Source of the DNA: Leifsonia sp. 71-9
Lineage (GTDB): Bacteria; Actinomycetota; Actinomycetes; Actinomycetales; Microbacteriaceae
DNA: 64,000 nt
Direction: 5' to 3'
Assembly (NCBI RefSeq): GCF_001898805.1
Contig: NZ_MKVJ01000021.1
Span: 568,529 to 632,528 of the forward strand
The first letter of the stretch is position 1. Every line of letters starts with the position of its first letter. This document shows positions 61,184-64,000 of this stretch, piece by piece. A program made the position numbers and the translations under genes. Below the pieces are notes generated by a model. It was not told where the DNA came from, searched no databases, and worked only from the letters and a program-made list of their open reading frames with translations.

Positions 61184-63684
61184 TCGGCGGGGAGGGGCGC
61201 TGTGAGCTCGTGCCGCCCCGCCGGGAGGCGCCACGAGCGTCCCGCGACCTCCACCACCGCGTCGGCTCCGCTCGGGACCTCGATCGTGAGATCGACGCGG
61301 CCCTCCGCCCGGCGCCAGCGCACGGCTGCGCGGCCGCGCGGGGTCAGGACCTCGGCCTCCGCCCACGTGAGCTGCAGCACGGCGGGTGCGATCCGTACGG
61401 AGCGCCACCCGGGCGCTGCCGGGGAGATTCCCGCGACGGCGCCGAACAGCCAGTCGTCGATCGTGCCGAGGAAGTAGTGGCCGTGCGACCGGGCGTCGGG
61501 GCTCCAGTGCTCCCAGAGGGAGGTCGCTCCCGCGGCGACCCACAGCCCCCAACCCGGGTAGTCGACCTGCTGGGCGACGGCCAGCGCGACCTCGGCGTGG
61601 CCATAGCGGGTGAGCTGGGGGAGCAGCTGCTTCGTGCCGAGCGCGCCCGTGTTGAGATGGTGGCCGTTCTCCGCGACCAGCCGCGCGAGGGTGTCCGCGA
61701 CCGGCTGCCGGTGCGGCTCGGGCAGCAGATCGAACGCCAGGGCGAGCACCTGGTGGGTCTGCCGGTCGCCGGTGTCCCCGACGCCGATCACCTGGGCGCG
61801 GTCCGCGTCGAAGAACTTCTCGACGAAGCGGCGGCGCAGCCGAGAGGCCGCCGCCCGCCAGCGAGCGGGGTCGTGGCCGAGCACCTCGGCCATCGCCGCC
61901 GCGACGTCGAGCGCCCCGGTCAGGAACGCCGTCGCGGCGACGCGGGTGTCCTCCGGCGCGTTGCCGCCCCCGGGGTCGGCGTCGGGGCTCACCCAGTCGC
62001 CGAGAGTCGTATCGGCGATGCCGTGCGGCCAGCGGGCGAGCTCGAACTCGAGGTACGCGGCGGCGTCCGGCCACACGTCCGCCAGCACGCGGGTGTCGCC
62101 GCGCTGGCGGTAGAGCTCCCACGGCACGAACAGGAGCGCGGCGTGCCAGGTGGGCGCGGGGGTCCAGTCCATCGTCCAGCCGCCGTGCGGGGCGATCACC
62201 TCGGGCGCCCCGGAGCCGTGCCGGGAGGCGGCGATGTCGGCGCTCCACTTGGCGAGGAGCTCGTGGGTGTCGAGGTTCGTCAGCATGAGGGCCGCGCCGA
62301 GCATGCCGTCGCCCGTCCACCCGTTCTTCTCGTACATGGGCGTGTCCGTCGGCAGGCCGTGGAGGTTGTTCAGCACGGTGTCGACGGTGAGGTCGTGCAC
62401 CCGGTTCAGCAGCGCGCTGGAGCAGCGGAACCGGCCGGTCCGCTCGGCCGTGGTGTGCAGCAGCTCCGCGCGCACGATCGGCTCGCGGGGCGCCTCCACC
62501 TCGACGTAGCGGAAGCCCTGATAGCCGAACCGCTGACTCCATCGGAGCGGACCGCCGCCGAGGGTCACCCGGTTCAGCTGGAACCGCCCCGCGTAGTACC
62601 CGGCCGGGTCCTCGGCATCGGGCCGCCCGTCGGGCAGCAGCCGCTCACCGGCGCGTATCGCGATCGTCTCGCCGGCGCGCCCGTCGGCCTCCAGCAGCAC
62701 CCGCCCGGCGATCACGCGCGGGAACGTGACGAGCCAGCGTCCCTCGGCCGTCCGCTCCACGCGCTCGGGGGCGATGACCTCCTGCACGGCGATCGGCGGC
62801 TGGCGCTGATGCACGGGCCGCCCGCGCGGCCCCGCGGCGGGTGTCGCCATCGGCCACGCCCCGTCGTCGAATCCGGCTGCGGAGAAGCCCGGCCGATCCA
62901 GGCGGGCGTCGAAGTCCTCCCCGGCGTACAGATCGTCGGAGCGGGTGGGGCCGCCGATGGCGCGCCACCGCTCGTCGGTGCGCAGGACGACCTCGCCGTC
63001 GGCCACGACGAGCGCGCGGAAGCACGGCTCGTCGTGCCAGGGCGCGGTCTCCCAGTTCCACGTGGAGGGCGCCGTCATGCCGTAGAAGCCACGGCCCAGC
63101 TCGACGCCCAGCGCGTTGCGGCCCGGCACCAGGCGGTCGGTGACGTCCGCCACGAGGTACTGGGCGGTCACGTCGTAGTCGGTGAACCCCGGGGCGAGCT
63201 CGAAGCCCGGGAGGCCGCGGCCGTTGAGCTCGGGGCGCACATACCCGCCCGCCCCGACGACCAGGTAGGCCGCGACGGGCCGATGGCCCACGGTGAACTC
63301 CCGCCGCAGCAAGGGGGCGGCGCCCGACGGGGTCGGGTGGGCGATCCACCGGGCCTCCCGCCAGTCGCCGTCGAGCAGCCCGGTGACGAACGACGCCGCC
63401 GCGCGGGCCGTGCCGTGGTCCGTGTGGACGGCGACGCGCCAGCCGTAGCGCGTCAGCGCGGCGAGCGGAGGTCCGGAGTACTCGACGTCGACGCCGCCCG
63501 GTCCGGGAGCGCCCTCCGTGCTCCAGACGACCCGGCCGCCGGGAGCGATGACCTCCAGCAGCCAGCTGAGCGCGGGCAATCCACGGCCGCCGTCGTCCAG
63601 CATCCAGCCGAACCGGGGGCGGACGTCGACGCCGACCGGCTCGCGCGCGTGCTCCACCGTCAGCCGGGCGAGCCGGATCTCCAC
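61156..63684 (-). CDS. alpha-L-rhamnosidase, GH78-like
   Basis: 842 residues without a signal peptide, so cytosolic. N-terminal beta domains (WRLxVxV-type strands, about 1-300) carry the rhamnosidase-associated folds; the six-hairpin barrel has the signature DTPMYEKNGWTGDGMLGA (about 446-462), with the acid Asp/Glu residues expected of GH78, and W-E-L/YRQRGD further on; a C-terminal beta domain ends the protein. It cleaves terminal alpha-L-rhamnose from imported glycosides. It follows the enolase-superfamily gene by six bases on the same strand. Confidence 0.9.
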   Translation of the reverse strand: MEIRLARLTVEHAREPVGVDVRPRFGWMLDDGGRGLPALSWLLEVIAPGGRVVWSTEGAPGPGGVDVEYSGPPLAALTRYGWRVAVHTDHGTARAAASFVTGLLDGDWREARWIAHPTPSGAAPLLRREFTVGHRPVAAYLVVGAGGYVRPELNGRGLPGFELAPGFTDYDVTAQYLVADVTDRLVPGRNALGVELGRGFYGMTAPSTWNWETAPWHDEPCFRALVVADGEVVLRTDERWRAIGGPTRSDDLYAGEDFDARLDRPGFSAAGFDDGAWPMATPAAGPRGRPVHQRQPPIAVQEVIAPERVERTAEGRWLVTFPRVIAGRVLLEADGRAGETIAIRAGERLLPDGRPDAEDPAGYYAGRFQLNRVTLGGGPLRWSQRFGYQGFRYVEVEAPREPIVRAELLHTTAERTGRFRCSSALLNRVHDLTVDTVLNNLHGLPTDTPMYEKNGWTGDGMLGAALMLTNLDTHELLAKWSADIAASRHGSGAPEVIAPHGGWTMDWTPAPTWHAALLFVPWELYRQRGDTRVLADVWPDAAAYLEFELARWPHGIADTTLGDWVSPDADPGGGNAPEDTRVAATAFLTGALDVAAAMAEVLGHDPARWRAAASRLRRRFVEKFFDADRAQVIGVGDTGDRQTHQVLALAFDLLPEPHRQPVADTLARLVAENGHHLNTGALGTKQLLPQLTRYGHAEVALAVAQQVDYPGWGLWVAAGATSLWEHWSPDARSHGHYFLGTIDDWLFGAVAGISPAAPGWRSVRIAPAVLQLTWAEAEVLTPRGRAAVRWRRAEGRVDLTIEVPSGADAVVEVAGRSWRLPAGRHELTAPLPADQTSTGSSR

Positions 63685-63690
63685 GCGGCC

Positions 63691-64000
63691 TCAGCTCGTC
63701 CGGTAGCGGTCGAGCGCCGCACCGTCGACGTCGAGGCCGAGACCGGGACCCGTCGGCACGGTGATGCGGCCGTCGCGGATGCTCCACGGGGAGGCGCCGA
63801 GCACGGCGTCGTTCAGGCTCCACGCCTCGTCCGGGTGCAGCGTCGGGGGCACGATGGCGAGCTCCTGCCACTCCGGGCCGATCACGGCCGCCGCCTGGAG
63901 CCAGCCCGGGAGCCGCAGGCCGCCGGTACCGTGCAGGCAGACGGGCACCCCGAGCGCCTCCGCCACGGCCGCGACCCGCACGGTCGGCAGGATCCCGTTG
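63691..64000 (-). CDS. enolase-superfamily (mandelate racemase-like) protein, C-terminal part
   Basis: Only the last ~103 codons are inside the window; the frame is open to the right edge. AAVAEALGVPVCLHGTGGL (the His/Lys end of the barrel) and IPVPTGPGLG-type tail VPTGPGLGLDVD are typical of mandelate racemase/dehydratase proteins. Sugar-acid dehydratases of this superfamily include L-rhamnonate dehydratase, which would suit the neighbouring rhamnosidase, but the catalytic region is off the edge. Confidence 0.72.
   Translation of the reverse strand, partial: NGILPTVRVAAVAEALGVPVCLHGTGGLRLPGWLQAAAVIGPEWQELAIVPPTLHPDEAWSLNDAVLGASPWSIRDGRITVPTGPGLGLDVDGAALDRYRTS

Overview
The window is about 64 kb of very GC-rich chromosome with actinobacterial gene content. 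Several things point to the Microbacteriaceae (Leifsonia-like): the run ftsH–folE–folP–folB–folK–DUF3180–two PH-domain proteins–DUF2520–panC–lysS followed by clpC, the many ATGA/GTGA stop-start overlaps, and frequent starts lying 6-7 nt after a TANNNT box (leaderless mRNAs). The family placement is an inference from gene order, not a sequence search.

Layout. (1) 1-7409: a divergent carbohydrate locus. A cytoplasmic heparinase II/III-type lyase and a DeoR-HTH/substrate-binding regulator run leftward; a 2-hydroxyacid dehydrogenase, an ABC sugar importer without its own ATPase and a DUF624 protein run rightward. (2) 7423-9178: a DUF1801 protein, then a TetR repressor with its NAD(P)H oxidoreductase and a clear operator. 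(3) 9209-17397: a SorC-regulated locus for an unidentified sugar: SIS isomerase, FGGY kinase, RbsC/RbsB/RbsA-type transporter, pentulose-phosphate-3-epimerase-like enzyme and FSA-type transaldolase. (4) 17417-20853: ArsR–AHSA1–VOC cassette, a macrolide-type glycosyltransferase and a ferritin-like diiron protein. (5) 20886-24333: tRNA-Glu/Asp/Phe, then two paralogous secreted cell-wall hydrolases (M23 and NlpC/P60). (6) 24350-36938: housekeeping (ppa, tilS, hpt, ftsH, folate genes, PH-domain membrane proteins, panC, lysS). (7) 36966-51050: ctaG-like gene, cls, pirin, clpC, argA-like GNAT, map, radA and several small or secreted proteins, with many leaderless starts and several short intergenic inverted-repeat elements. 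(8) 51159-52122: tRNA-Ser(CGA) followed by decayed integrase and LtrA fragments. (9) 52123-64000: a Tat-exported GH99/WbsX-like protein followed by a tatA gene, an IclR regulator, a second ATPase-less ABC sugar importer, a Gfo/Idh/MocA oxidoreductase, a GH78 alpha-L-rhamnosidase and the end of an enolase-superfamily gene. Region 9 looks like a plant- or biofilm-glycan (rhamnoside) utilisation locus under one IclR regulator.

How the parts work together. Regions 1 and 9 are both 'import then degrade in the cytoplasm' designs that need a shared ATPase encoded elsewhere (MsiK type), whereas region 3 brings its own ATPase and a complete phosphorylate/epimerise/cleave set. The strongest candidates for something undescribed are the IclR locus with its private tatA, the SorC sugar pathway, and a family of 57-68 bp intergenic elements, two of which share a 30-bp unit.
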